29,241 nt of DNA. Origin: a bacterium. GTDB lineage: Bacteria; Bacillota; Clostridia; Oscillospirales; Oscillospiraceae. Under the pieces are notes generated by a model. That model was not told the DNA's origin, did not search any database, and saw only the letters and a program-made list of their open reading frames with translations. The translations under genes were made by a program, and so were the position numbers. Shown in pieces: positions 8,494 through 15,173 of this stretch. The stretch spans positions 1 to 29,241 of the forward strand of contig JAHYYS010000028.1 in the NCBI GenBank assembly GCA_019424865.1, in the 5' to 3' direction. Positions within the stretch are counted from its first letter, which is position 1, and every line of letters starts with the position of its first letter.

Positions 8494-8988
8494 ATGGGAT
8501 TTTTAGACGAGATCAAGCGCCTGGCCCACCCCTATGAGGACGAGGACGTGGATGACTTCGACGAGGATTTCGACGTCTCCCCCCGTCCGGTAGAGCGCCG
8601 GGAACGGGACCGGGATCGGGAGCGGGAGCGCGCCCGGGACACGCTGTACGGGAGCGCCGCCAACGAGGAGAACGAGCGCCGCAGCAACAAGGTGGTCAAC
8701 ATCCGGGCCGCCACCCAGCTGCAGGTGGTGCTGGTAAAGCCGGAGAAGTTCGAGGACGCCTCCGCCATCGCAGACCACCTGCGGGAGAAGCGCACGGTGG
8801 TGCTCAATCTGGAGTCCACCAACAAGGAGATTGCCCGCCGCCTGCTGGACTTCCTGTCCGGCGTGGCCTATGCCAACGAGGGCAAAATCAAAAAGGTGGC
8901 AATTTCCACCTATATCATCACCCCCTATAATGTGGACATCCTGGGGGATCTCATCGATGAACTGGAGAACAACGGTTTATATTTCTGA
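8494..8988 (+). CDS. sepF: Cell division protein SepF
   Basis: SepF binds FtsZ and the membrane and helps build the division septum. This 164-residue protein starts MGFLDEIKRL, an amphipathic membrane-binding helix. An acidic then strongly basic disordered linker follows (repeated D/E then RERDRDRERERARD). The globular SepF domain runs from about residue 68 (VVNIRAATQLQVVLVKP), with DFLSGVAYA near its end, to the C-terminus YIITPYNVDILGDLIDELEN. The start ATG follows AAGAGGA. Its last ten codons and stop are repeated downstream at 9114-9146. It lies between yggS and divIVA as in other Firmicutes. Confidence 0.96.
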   Translation: MGFLDEIKRLAHPYEDEDVDDFDEDFDVSPRPVERRERDRDRERERARDTLYGSAANEENERRSNKVVNIRAATQLQVVLVKPEKFEDASAIADHLREKRTVVLNLESTNKEIARRLLDFLSGVAYANEGKIKKVAISTYIITPYNVDILGDLIDELENNGLYF

Positions 8989-9146
8989 CGGCGGCCGCAG
9001 GGCGCCCCAAAACCGCAGCCCAGCGCAGCGGGTGCGGTTTTGAGAGGAGGCGCAAGGGAGCGGCTGCGGAATGCCTGACAGGGGATTCCGCAAACAGCGG
9101 ACTTTGCGCCGACGACGAGCTGGAAAACAACGGATTATATTTCTAA
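8989..9146 (+). repeat. Hairpin block followed by a second copy of the sepF 3' end
   Basis: The last 33 bases of sepF (8956-8988, DELENNGLYF plus stop) recur at 9114-9146 with five differences, all silent (four third-position changes and TGA to TAA). The 125 bases between the copies hold an inverted repeat AAAACCGCA/TGCGGTTTT (about 9009-9040), and a nested pair with outer arms GGCGCAA/TTGCGCC (9049-9055/9104-9110) and inner arms TGCGGAAT/ATTCCGCA (9065-9072/9085-9092). No other part of sepF is present in the copy, so this is not a second gene. Confidence 0.85.
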
Positions 9147-9262
9147 GGCCAGCCGCCGGCTCCGGCCGGGAGAGAGAAACGGGTGCGGGCCAAGGCCGCG
9201 CACCGGGCGGCCGCGCCGGGCGGGCCGCCGTTTGACATGGAATTTTGGGAGGGAACAAAGCT

Positions 9263-10054
9263 ATGCTTACGCCGCAGGAGGTATCCGAGCGCGCCTTTCA
9301 GAAGGCGTCTTTCGGGGGGTATAACATGTCCCAGGTGGACGAGTTTTTGGACATTCTGACCTCGGACTACTCCACGCTGTACAGTGAAAACGCGGTGCTG
9401 AAAAGCAAGATGAAGGTGCTGGTGGACAAGGTGGAGGAGTATCGCTCCACCGAGGAGGCCATGCGCAAGGCCCTGATGGCCGCCCAGCGGATGGCCGAGG
9501 ATCTGGTGAAGGAGGCCGAGCAGAAGAAGGCCGAAATCCTCAAGGACGTGGAGGGGGAGGCCCAGCGCCGCAAGGAGGAGCTGGAGCGGGAGACCCAGGC
9601 CGAGGAGTACCGCCTTCAGCAGGCCCAGCGGGCCACCGCCGCTTTTGTGGAGCGGGTGCGCGCCCTTCACGCCGACCAGGAGACCCTCCTGTCCAAGCTG
9701 CAGGACCTCTATCCCCCCGAGGCGGCTCAGGCCGCCCCCGACCCGGTGGACGAGACGGTTTCTGAAATTGACGACAACGTCCAGCGCCTGCTGGCCCAGG
9801 CCATGCAGGACGCCACCGCCGAAAACCTGAAGTCCAAGCAGGCCGAGGAGGAGGAAGAGGAGGATCTGGACGACACCGCCGAGTTTGGCCCCGTCCCCCG
9901 CGAGAAGGAGCACCGCAGCCGCGGCGCCCGCGAGGCGGTTGAGGAGGAGCCGGAGGACGACGAGGAGGACGAAGATGAGGATCCCCCCGTCTCCCGGGGC
10001 AGCCGCATCGACTTTGGCCGGCTGCAGTTTGGCCGGGACTACGAGATTAAGTGA
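9263..10054 (+). CDS. divIVA: DivIVA-domain cell division/polarity protein
   Basis: DivIVA proteins bind negatively curved membrane at septa and poles and recruit partners. This 263-residue protein opens MLTPQEVSERAFQKASFGGY, then NMSQVDEFLDIL, the conserved lipid-binding N-terminal domain. A long coiled coil covers about residues 30-160 (MRKALMAAQRMAEDLVKEAE and Glu/Arg/Gln-rich heptads). The C-terminal third is very acidic and probably disordered (EEEEEEDLDD, EEEPEDDEEDEDED) and ends in a short basic/hydrophobic motif, IDFGRLQFGRDYEIK. The ATG at 9263 follows GGGAGGG; an upstream TTG at 9245 overlaps that ribosome site and was rejected. It closes the division cluster. Confidence 0.95.
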   Translation: MLTPQEVSERAFQKASFGGYNMSQVDEFLDILTSDYSTLYSENAVLKSKMKVLVDKVEEYRSTEEAMRKALMAAQRMAEDLVKEAEQKKAEILKDVEGEAQRRKEELERETQAEEYRLQQAQRATAAFVERVRALHADQETLLSKLQDLYPPEAAQAAPDPVDETVSEIDDNVQRLLAQAMQDATAENLKSKQAEEEEEEDLDDTAEFGPVPREKEHRSRGAREAVEEEPEDDEEDEDEDPPVSRGSRIDFGRLQFGRDYEIK

Positions 10055-10081
10055 GAACAACACGCCCCAGGGCGGTTTTGC

Positions 10082-10194
10082 GGTCCGCAGCGGCGGGAAA
10101 TTCGGGAACATGGGACGCAGTGCGCCAGGCCGGGCCAAACCCCCGGCGCTCCGCTCTGCCGAACCGGTTCTCCCATTTCCCCCCGCTGCGGACC
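10082..10194. repeat. 113-bp imperfect inverted repeat downstream of divIVA
   Basis: GGTCCGCAGCGG at 10082-10093 pairs exactly with CCGCTGCGGACC at 10183-10194, and complementarity continues inwards imperfectly (GGGAAAT against ATTTCCC). A second internal pairing (around GCGCCAGGCCGGG and CCCCGGCGC) fills the loop. It could end the divIVA transcript or be a small palindromic mobile element. No gene is seen between 10055 and 10307. Confidence 0.6.
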
Positions 10195-10248
10195 CTTTGT
10201 CTTCTCCGGTACCGGGGGACTTTCTCTCCCCCGACGGCTTTGCACACA

Positions 10249-10302
10249 GCAGGAAAAACAGCGCGGCCCTCTCAGCCGGGATAATGCTGAGGGGCCGCGC
10301 TG
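10249..10302 (-). terminator. Terminator of the 65-aa gene (- strand)
   Basis: CAGCGCGGCCCTCTCAGC and GCTGAGGGGCCGCGCTG (about 10258-10302) form a 17-bp stem with one mismatch. On the - strand the stem is followed by TTTTTCCTG. It lies six bases after the stop of the small - strand gene. Confidence 0.8.
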
Positions 10303-10307
10303 ATATG

Positions 10308-10505
10308 TTATTTCTTCTTCTCCGGCTCCGGCGGAGCGGGCAGCAGGGTGAAAATGCGCTCAGACTGGGGCGGCGCGCCGCCCGCGGCCAGCCAGCCGGC
10401 GGAAAAGGCCAGGCGCACCATGGAAAACAGGTAGTTTTCCGCCTCGTCATACTCGTGGCGGTCCAAAAACGCGGAAAAGGCAGCTTCAAAGTCGTTGGAA
10501 TACAT
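10308..10505 (-). CDS. Small hypothetical protein, 65 aa
   Basis: I do not recognise the family. The protein starts MYSNDFEAAFSAFLDRHEYD and continues with a mostly helical, amphipathic segment (YLFSMVRLAFSAGWLAAGG) and a proline/lysine tail (PAPPEPEKKK). It is judged real because it has a near-perfect Shine-Dalgarno (AGGAGG, 7 bases before ATG), a credible promoter, a strong terminator after the stop and a divergent regulator gene. No signal peptide is seen. The upstream DNA is clearly more AT-rich than the neighbourhood. A target of the adjacent ribbon-helix-helix protein is a fair inference; a toxin role is not supported. Confidence 0.7.
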   Translation of the reverse strand: MYSNDFEAAFSAFLDRHEYDEAENYLFSMVRLAFSAGWLAAGGAPPQSERIFTLLPAPPEPEKKK

Positions 10506-10517
10506 ATGAATACCTCC

Positions 10518-10581
10518 TAACTTAAGACTAAGTTACACGATTAAACACTATTTGTCAATGTGTTACAGGAAATAATAGTAT
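10518..10581. promoter_or_regulatory. Divergent promoters with an operator-like palindrome
   Basis: For the - strand gene, TTGACA (10558-10553), a 17-base spacer and TAACTT (10535-10530). For the + strand gene, TTGTCA (10552-10557), an 18-base spacer and TAGTAT (10576-10581). The two -35 boxes overlap back to back. TAACTTA-AGAC-TAAGTTA (10518-10535) is a perfect 7-4-7 palindrome covering the - strand -10 box, a sensible operator for the adjacent DNA-binding protein. Confidence 0.6.
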
Positions 10582-10603
10582 TATCTCAATATGAGGTGAT
10601 ACC

Positions 10604-10762
10604 ATGAAGCCGATTAAAACATCCGTCAGCATTACCCTTGACGATCCAATTTTAAACAGAGTGAAGCAGTTAGCTGAGCAGGAGGATCGCTCCCTGTCCA
10701 GCTATATCAATCTGGTGCTGAAGGCGCACTTGGAGGCGCTGGACAAGAAAAATGGCTCCTGA
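10604..10762 (+). CDS. Ribbon-helix-helix (CopG/Arc-type) DNA-binding protein, 52 aa
   Basis: Reading from the ATG at 10604 (Shine-Dalgarno GAGGTGAT) gives 52 residues starting MKPIKTSVSITLDDPILNRV. The N-terminal strand (KTSVSITL) and two helices (DPILNRVKQLAEQED, then SLSSYINLVLKAHLEALDK) match the RHH fold in which two chains pair their strands to read the DNA major groove. Such proteins are commonly autorepressors or toxin-antitoxin antitoxins. No toxin gene follows; a hairpin and then the glyS promoter do. It is divergent from the 65-aa gene across a promoter region with a perfect palindrome, so a local repressor is the best guess. Codon use is more AT-rich than in neighbours, suggesting transfer. 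Confidence 0.8.
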   Translation: MKPIKTSVSITLDDPILNRVKQLAEQEDRSLSSYINLVLKAHLEALDKKNGS

Positions 10763-10776
10763 TGCCCAAAGGAGCC
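10754..10776 (+). terminator. Hairpin at the end of the RHH gene
   Basis: GGCTCC and GGAGCC form a 6-bp stem spanning the stop codon, preceded by five A residues and followed by TGAAATT. It is a weak terminator candidate because there is no proper U tract. Confidence 0.4.
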
Positions 10777-10796
10777 TGAAATTCCGGCCCTGCCCC

Positions 10797-10825
10797 TTGA
10801 CAAGGCGGAAAATCTGTCATACAAT
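10797..10825 (+). promoter_or_regulatory. Sigma-A promoter of glyS
   Basis: A consensus TTGACA (10797-10802), a 17-base spacer and TACAAT (10820-10825), five of six matches, lie immediately before the T-box leader. Transcription would start near 10832. Confidence 0.85.
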
Positions 10826-10831
10826 ACGTCT

Positions 10832-11058
10832 CACAGCGTAGACAAGGGAACAGTACCCCGCGGCCGGGACGGCAGAGAGAGGATGGTCGGTGCAAATCCT
10901 CCGATGGCGCGGCGGGAAGGCACCCTGGAGCGCGGGCAGGAAATGGCCCGCCGCCCTCCCGGCGTTATCGGGCACGAGTGTGCGCCTCCGGCGCAAATTC
11001 AGGTGGAACCGCGGATTGTTATTCGCCCTGAGCCAAATGTTGGCTCGGGGCGTTTTTT
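10832..11058 (+). promoter_or_regulatory. Glycine T-box riboswitch with terminator
   Basis: T-box leaders sense uncharged tRNA and control readthrough into aminoacyl-tRNA synthetase genes. The elements appear in order: an AGTA motif (10852-10855), AGAGAG (10874-10879), the GGTGCAAATCC region, and the T-box sequence AGGTGGAACCGCGG (11001-11014) with the UGGA that pairs with the tRNA acceptor end. The terminator is an 11-bp stem CGCCCTGAGCC/GGCTCGGGGCG (11024-11034/11042-11052) followed by six T. CAGG before the T-box can pair with CCTG in the terminator's left arm, giving the antiterminator. A GGC at 10906-10908 is a candidate glycine specifier, but I could not fold Stem I. The downstream gene, glyS, agrees. 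Confidence 0.92.
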
Positions 11059-11061
11059 GTT

Positions 11062-11334
11062 CCAGCGCCCGAGGCCGTGAGCAGGGGCGATAACGCCGGA
11101 GCGCAGGGCAGAGCCCAAGCCCGCCGGCGGCGGGCTGGATCTGCACGGAGTCGGAGAAGGTATCGACCCGTCCGCGCGCGTACCGAGGCGTGAGGGCATT
11201 TCCAGCGTCCGAGGCCGCAAGCAGGGGCGATAACGCCGGAGCGCAGGGCAAAGCCCAGGCCCGCCGCTGGCGGGCTGGATCTGCACGGAGTCGGAGAAGG
11301 TATCGACCCGTCCGCGCGCGTGCCGAGGCGTGAG
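11062..11334. repeat. 140-bp tandem repeat in the glyS leader
   Basis: Two copies, at 11062-11201 and 11202-11334, are nearly identical with a 140-base period. Each contains GGCGATAACGCC and a 7-3-7 stem (GCCCGCC/GGCGGGC, loop GGC in copy 1 and GCT in copy 2). They sit between the T-box terminator and the glyS Shine-Dalgarno, so every read-through transcript carries them. No gene is present. Confidence 0.88.
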
Positions 11335-11382
11335 ACTGATTGCTTTGAGCCAAACTATTCTGCCAATAAAGGAGTACAGAAC

Positions 11383-12804
11383 ATGAAGAACACGGAAAAA
11401 ACCATGGAAAAAATCGTAAACCTGTGCAAGGGCCGGGGCTTTATCTTCTCCGGCAGCGAGATTTACGGCGGCCTTGCCAACACCTGGGACTACGGCCCCC
11501 TGGGCGTGGAGCTGAAGAACAATGTGAAGAAGGCCTGGTGGAAGAAGTTCGTCCAGGAGAACCCCTATAACGTGGGTCTGGACGCGGCCATCCTGATGAA
11601 CCCCCAGGTGTGGGTGGCCTCCGGCCACGTGGGCGGCTTCTCCGACCCGCTGATGGACTGCAAGGAGTGCAAGGAGCGCTTCCGCGCCGACAAGGTCATC
11701 GAGGACTGGTGCGCCGAGAACAACTTCGACCTGGGCCACAGCGTGGACGCCATGTCCCAGGCCCAGATGAAGGAGTTTGTGGAGGAGCACAACATCCCCT
11801 GCCCCTCCTGCGGCAAGCACAACTGGACCGACATCCGCCAGTTCAACCTGATGTTCAAGACCTTCCAGGGGGTCACCGAGGACGCCAAGAACACCGTCTA
11901 CCTGCGCCCCGAGACCGCCCAGGGCATCTTCGTCAACTTCCAGAACGTCCAGCGCACCACCCGGCGGAAGCTGCCCTTCGGCGTGTGCCAGATCGGCAAG
12001 TCCTTCCGCAACGAGATCACCCCGGGCAACTTCACCTTCCGCACCCGGGAGTTTGAGCAGATGGAGCTGGAGTTCTTCTGCCAGCCGGGCACCGAGCTGG
12101 ACTGGTTCGCCTACTGGAAGGACTTCTGCCACAAGTGGCTGCTGAATCTGGGCATGAAGGACGAGAACCTGCGGCTGCGCGACCACGAGCCTGAGGAGCT
12201 GTCCCACTACTCCAACGCCACCACCGACTTCGAGTTCGTCTTCCCCTTCGGCTGGGGCGAGCTGTGGGGCGTGGCCAGCCGGACCAACTTTGACCTGACC
12301 GCCCACCAGAACACCTCCGGCAAGGATATGACCTATTACGACCAGGAGAAAAACGAACACTATATCCCCTATGTTATCGAGCCCTCCCTGGGCGCCGACC
12401 GGGTGACCCTGGCCTTCCTGGTGGACGCCTATGACGAGGAGGTTGTGGACGCCGAGAAGAACGACGTGCGCACCGTCCTGCGCCTGCACCCCGCCCTGGC
12501 CCCCTACAAGTGCGCCGTGCTGCCCCTGTCCAAGAAGCTGGGGGACAAGGCCCGGGAGATCCAGACCGAGCTGAGCAAGTACTTCATGGTGGACTATGAC
12601 GACGCCGGCTCCATCGGCAAGCGCTACCGCCGCCAGGACGAGGTGGGCACCCCCTACTGCATCACCGTGGACTTCGCGACCGTGGGCGACGACAAGACCC
12701 CCGCGGACAACGCCGTCACCATCCGGGACCGGGATACCATGGAGCAGGTCCGGGTGCCTATCGACCAGCTGAAGAGCTGGCTGGACGAGAAGCTGGCCTA
12801 TTAA
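11383..12804 (+). CDS. glyS: Glycyl-tRNA synthetase, dimeric (GlyQS) class
   Basis: The enzyme charges tRNA-Gly with glycine. This is the 473-residue alpha2 class II type, not the alpha2beta2 GlyQ/GlyS pair. Visible parts are the opening KIVNLCKGRGFIFSGSEIYGG, YGPLGVELKNNVK, and an insertion with four cysteines in C-x2-C pairs (CKECKERF and CPSCGKHN, probably zinc-binding). Class II motif 2 is FRNEITPGNFTFRTREFEQM and motif 3 is around SLGADRVTLAFL. A C-terminal anticodon-binding domain begins near APYKCAVLPLSKK. The ATG at 11383 has AAAGGAG upstream; upstream in-frame sequence belongs to the repeat leader. It is controlled by the T-box and ended by two strong hairpins. Confidence 0.97.
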   Translation: MKNTEKTMEKIVNLCKGRGFIFSGSEIYGGLANTWDYGPLGVELKNNVKKAWWKKFVQENPYNVGLDAAILMNPQVWVASGHVGGFSDPLMDCKECKERFRADKVIEDWCAENNFDLGHSVDAMSQAQMKEFVEEHNIPCPSCGKHNWTDIRQFNLMFKTFQGVTEDAKNTVYLRPETAQGIFVNFQNVQRTTRRKLPFGVCQIGKSFRNEITPGNFTFRTREFEQMELEFFCQPGTELDWFAYWKDFCHKWLLNLGMKDENLRLRDHEPEELSHYSNATTDFEFVFPFGWGELWGVASRTNFDLTAHQNTSGKDMTYYDQEKNEHYIPYVIEPSLGADRVTLAFLVDAYDEEVVDAEKNDVRTVLRLHPALAPYKCAVLPLSKKLGDKAREIQTELSKYFMVDYDDAGSIGKRYRRQDEVGTPYCITVDFATVGDDKTPADNAVTIRDRDTMEQVRVPIDQLKSWLDEKLAY

Positions 12805-12815
12805 GCGTGTCAAAA

Positions 12816-12894
12816 AAGCGGTGTGCGGCTTTGCAAAAAGCTGCACACCGCTTCCACAGCGCCCCCGGTTTTCCTGCCGGGGGCGCTGTTTTTT
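12816..12894 (+). terminator. Two consecutive terminator hairpins after glyS
   Basis: The first stem (12816-12853) has 16-base arms beginning AAGCGGTGTGC with one mismatch. The second (12856-12889) has perfect 13-bp arms ACAGCGCCCCCGG/CCGGGGGCGCTGT followed by a six-T tract. The second is a textbook intrinsic terminator. Confidence 0.92.
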
Positions 12895-12942
12895 CTGCTT
12901 TTTCCAAACGTCCGGACTGGGGTTTCTTTTTCCGCGGCGTTA

Positions 12943-12951
12943 TGTTATAAT
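12943..12951 (+). promoter_or_regulatory. Extended -10 promoter for the LTA-synthase-family gene
   Basis: TGTTATAAT gives a perfect TATAAT preceded by TGN, 42 bases before the start codon. The -35 position (about 12923, TTTCTT) is poor, which extended -10 promoters tolerate. Confidence 0.6.
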
Positions 12952-12992
12952 TTTGTGAACTCTGTGGAAAATTGACGTAAAGAAGGGCTTTT

Positions 12993-14870
12993 ATGAAAAC
13001 GCTGCTGCAAATCATGCGCCTGCCCGCCGGCACGCAGGCGCGATACGGCACTGCGCACACGATTTGGATGGCTGCCGCACTCACCGGTCTGGGCTGCTGT
13101 GTGGGCGGGCTGTCCCTGTTTTTTGCCGCCACCGCCTACACCAAGCTGAACAGCATGGCTCTTCTATACTCGTACCTTTACAATCCCCTGATTTTGTTCC
13201 TCAACCTGCTGCCCGCCGTGCTGCTGATCTGGCTGTTCTACTTTCTCACCGGGCGGGCCTGGGGCGGCTTTCTGGGCAGCTTTCTGCCCGTCATCGGCGT
13301 ATCCCTGGTGAACTACTTCAAAATCCGCCTGCGCGGGGATCCCCTGCTGGGCACCGACGTGCGCCTGGCTGCCGAGGCGGGGGGCATTGTGGGGCACTAC
13401 ACCCTGGATCTCACCTGGCTGGTCTGGTTTGCCGTGGGCTGCTTTGCGGCCGGGCTGCTCTTCTCCATTTTCCTGATGCCCCGGGGCGTCAGAGGCTGGC
13501 GGGAGCGGGCATTCGGCGTCCTGTCCTGCCTGTCCCTGGCGGCGGTCTCCTTCCCCGCCCTGTATTTCAACCCCCAAATCTATCAGCAGACCGCCAACAA
13601 CGACTACATCAACCCCTGGTCCGACGTGGAGGTCTTTGTCTCCAAGGGCTGCGTCTATCCCTTTCTGCACAGCTTTCAGGACATGTTCCCCACGCCCCCC
13701 GAGGGCTATGAGAAGGCGGAGTCCGCCGCCCTGCTGGAGCAGTATCAGGACGCCGACATCCCGGCGGACCGGCAGGTGTCGGTGATGAGCGTCATGCTGG
13801 AGGCCTTCTGCGATTTGACGGACTTCCCCCTGCTGGCCCAGCAGGAGGCGGTGGCCCAGGTATATGCCCCCTGGCACGCCCTGGAGGCGCAGTCCGTCTC
13901 CGGCGACCTGCTGACCAACATCTTCGCCGGGGGCACGGTGGACAGCGAGTGGGCCTTCCTCACCGGCTATACCGCCCACGAGGACTTCCGGAAGAACACC
14001 GACTCCTATGTGTGGTACCTGCGGGACCAGGGCTATCAGACCTTCGGCAGCCACCCGGGCTACGGCTGGTTCTATAACCGGCAGAACGTGAACTCCTATC
14101 TGGGCTTTGAGGAGTACTGGTTCACGGAAAATCACTATGGCGAGCTGGTGGACCCCCTCACGGCGGTGTGGCGCTCCGACCAGATTCTGGCCCGGGAGCT
14201 GCTGGACCAGCTGGAGGAGCGGTCGGAGGACGGCCCCTGCTTCTCCTTCTCCGTCTCCTATCAGAATCACGGGCCATACAGCGCCGAGCCGGCGGAATTT
14301 GCCTATCTCACCCCGGAGGACTCCGGCCTGAACCAGGAGACCTGCAACATCTGGAACAACTATCTCCAGGGGGTGGCGGACACCATTGACGCCATGACCG
14401 GCCTGGCCGCCGGCCTGGAGGCGCTGGAGGAGCCGGTGGTGCTGGTGCTCTTCGGCGACCACAAGCCCTGGGGCGGCAACGGCAACTCCGCCTATTGGAC
14501 GCTGGGCACCGATTTCAATGTGGCCACCACCCAGGGCTTTTACGACTACTACTCCACCCCCTATCTCATCTGGGCCAACTCCGCCGCCCGGGCGGTGCTG
14601 GACAACGACTTTGTGGGGGACGGCGGCGACTTCTCCCCCTGCTTTTTGATGGAGGAGGTCTTTGACCAGTGCGGCTGGGAGGGGCCGGGCTTTATGCAGC
14701 TCTCCCGCCAGCTGCGGGAGATTACCCCCCTGGTCCACACCCAGGGCCTGTACTGGCAGGACGGCGGGCTCACCGACGCCCTGCCCCCGGAGGAGGACGC
14801 CTTCTATCAGGACTTCCTGTGCGCCCAGTACTACCGGGAAAACGAGGTTGTTCCGGCCGCCGCGCCGTAA
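12993..14870 (+). CDS. LTA synthase-family membrane sulfatase (phosphoglycerol transferase type)
   Basis: Members polymerise or transfer glycerol phosphate from phosphatidylglycerol on the outer membrane face. The 625-residue protein has about five hydrophobic segments in residues 25-200 (for example LLYSYLYNPLILFLNLLPAV and YTLDLTWLVWFAVGCFAAGLL), then an extracellular alkaline-phosphatase-fold domain. Catalytic features are the metal-binding Glu in SVMLEAF, the probable nucleophile Thr315 in AGGTVDSEWAFLTG, NHGPY, and Asp489/His490 in FGDHKPWGG. Length and order fit LTA-synthase-family proteins. Whether it makes lipoteichoic acid or another phosphoglycerol polymer cannot be told from sequence. 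Transcribed alone, from its own promoter, towards spoIIP on the other strand. Confidence 0.9.
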   Translation: MKTLLQIMRLPAGTQARYGTAHTIWMAAALTGLGCCVGGLSLFFAATAYTKLNSMALLYSYLYNPLILFLNLLPAVLLIWLFYFLTGRAWGGFLGSFLPVIGVSLVNYFKIRLRGDPLLGTDVRLAAEAGGIVGHYTLDLTWLVWFAVGCFAAGLLFSIFLMPRGVRGWRERAFGVLSCLSLAAVSFPALYFNPQIYQQTANNDYINPWSDVEVFVSKGCVYPFLHSFQDMFPTPPEGYEKAESAALLEQYQDADIPADRQVSVMSVMLEAFCDLTDFPLLAQQEAVAQVYAPWHALEAQSVSGDLLTNIFAGGTVDSEWAFLTGYTAHEDFRKNTDSYVWYLRDQGYQTFGSHPGYGWFYNRQNVNSYLGFEEYWFTENHYGELVDPLTAVWRSDQILARELLDQLEERSEDGPCFSFSVSYQNHGPYSAEPAEFAYLTPEDSGLNQETCNIWNNYLQGVADTIDAMTGLAAGLEALEEPVVLVLFGDHKPWGGNGNSAYWTLGTDFNVATTQGFYDYYSTPYLIWANSAARAVLDNDFVGDGGDFSPCFLMEEVFDQCGWEGPGFMQLSRQLREITPLVHTQGLYWQDGGLTDALPPEEDAFYQDFLCAQYYRENEVVPAAAP

Positions 14871-14895
14871 CCCCACGGAAAATTTTTCAACATCT

Positions 14896-15172
14896 GCACA
14901 GGTCCGGGGGCCTCAGCTCGTCGAAAAAGCCCTCCCGCAGGGAGGTCCGTCGTCCGCAGACGACGGAATAAAATGAAATCTTGTCATTTCCGGCGGCGTG
15001 TACGTCGGAAATGACACCTCTCACGAAGTTTTTGCCGACAATTTCGCAAGAAATCGAGGCAGAAATTTCGTGCATCTCTTCTCGAAAAAGAGGCTTGTCA
15101 ATTTCTATCAATTGACAAGCCTCTTTTTCGACAGTCACAGGCCCCCGGCGCGGAAGCGCCGGGGGCCTGTGA
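14896..15172. repeat. Multi-hairpin intergenic block between the LTA-synthase-family gene and spoIIP
   Basis: The 303-base gap is almost wholly self-complementary. Stems are: CCTCCC/GGGAGG (14930-14944), CCGTCGTC/GACGACGG (about 14947-14966), GTCATTTCCG/CGGAAATGAC (14983-14992/15006-15015), CACGAAGTTTTTGCC with GGCAGAAATTTCGTG (from 15016, G-U pairs allowed), a perfect 22-bp stem with 6-base loop (15082-15103/15110-15131) and a perfect 17-bp stem (15135-15151/15156-15172). CCGGGGGCCT (14904-14913) can also pair with AGGCCCCCGG (15139-15148), enclosing the block and competing with the last stem. The final two stems probably terminate the convergent genes. An open frame across the block on - is rejected. 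Confidence 0.85.
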
Positions 15173-15173
15173 C

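Noticed and set aside
9232..9237. TTGACA upstream of divIVA as a promoter
   Set aside because: It lies 26 bases before the start codon with no -10 box at 16-18 bases; that position is the ribosome-binding region.
9000..9262. A second, decayed sepF gene
   Set aside because: Only the last ten codons and the stop are recognisable; sequence before 9114 is hairpins with no SepF similarity.
10604..10762. RHH gene as the antitoxin of a toxin-antitoxin pair
   Set aside because: No co-directional toxin gene follows; the divergent 65-aa protein resembles no toxin family I know.
10999..12846. A 615-codon open frame on - opposite glyS and its leader
   Set aside because: It is antisense to the well-supported glyS and begins in its terminator; it has no start signal.
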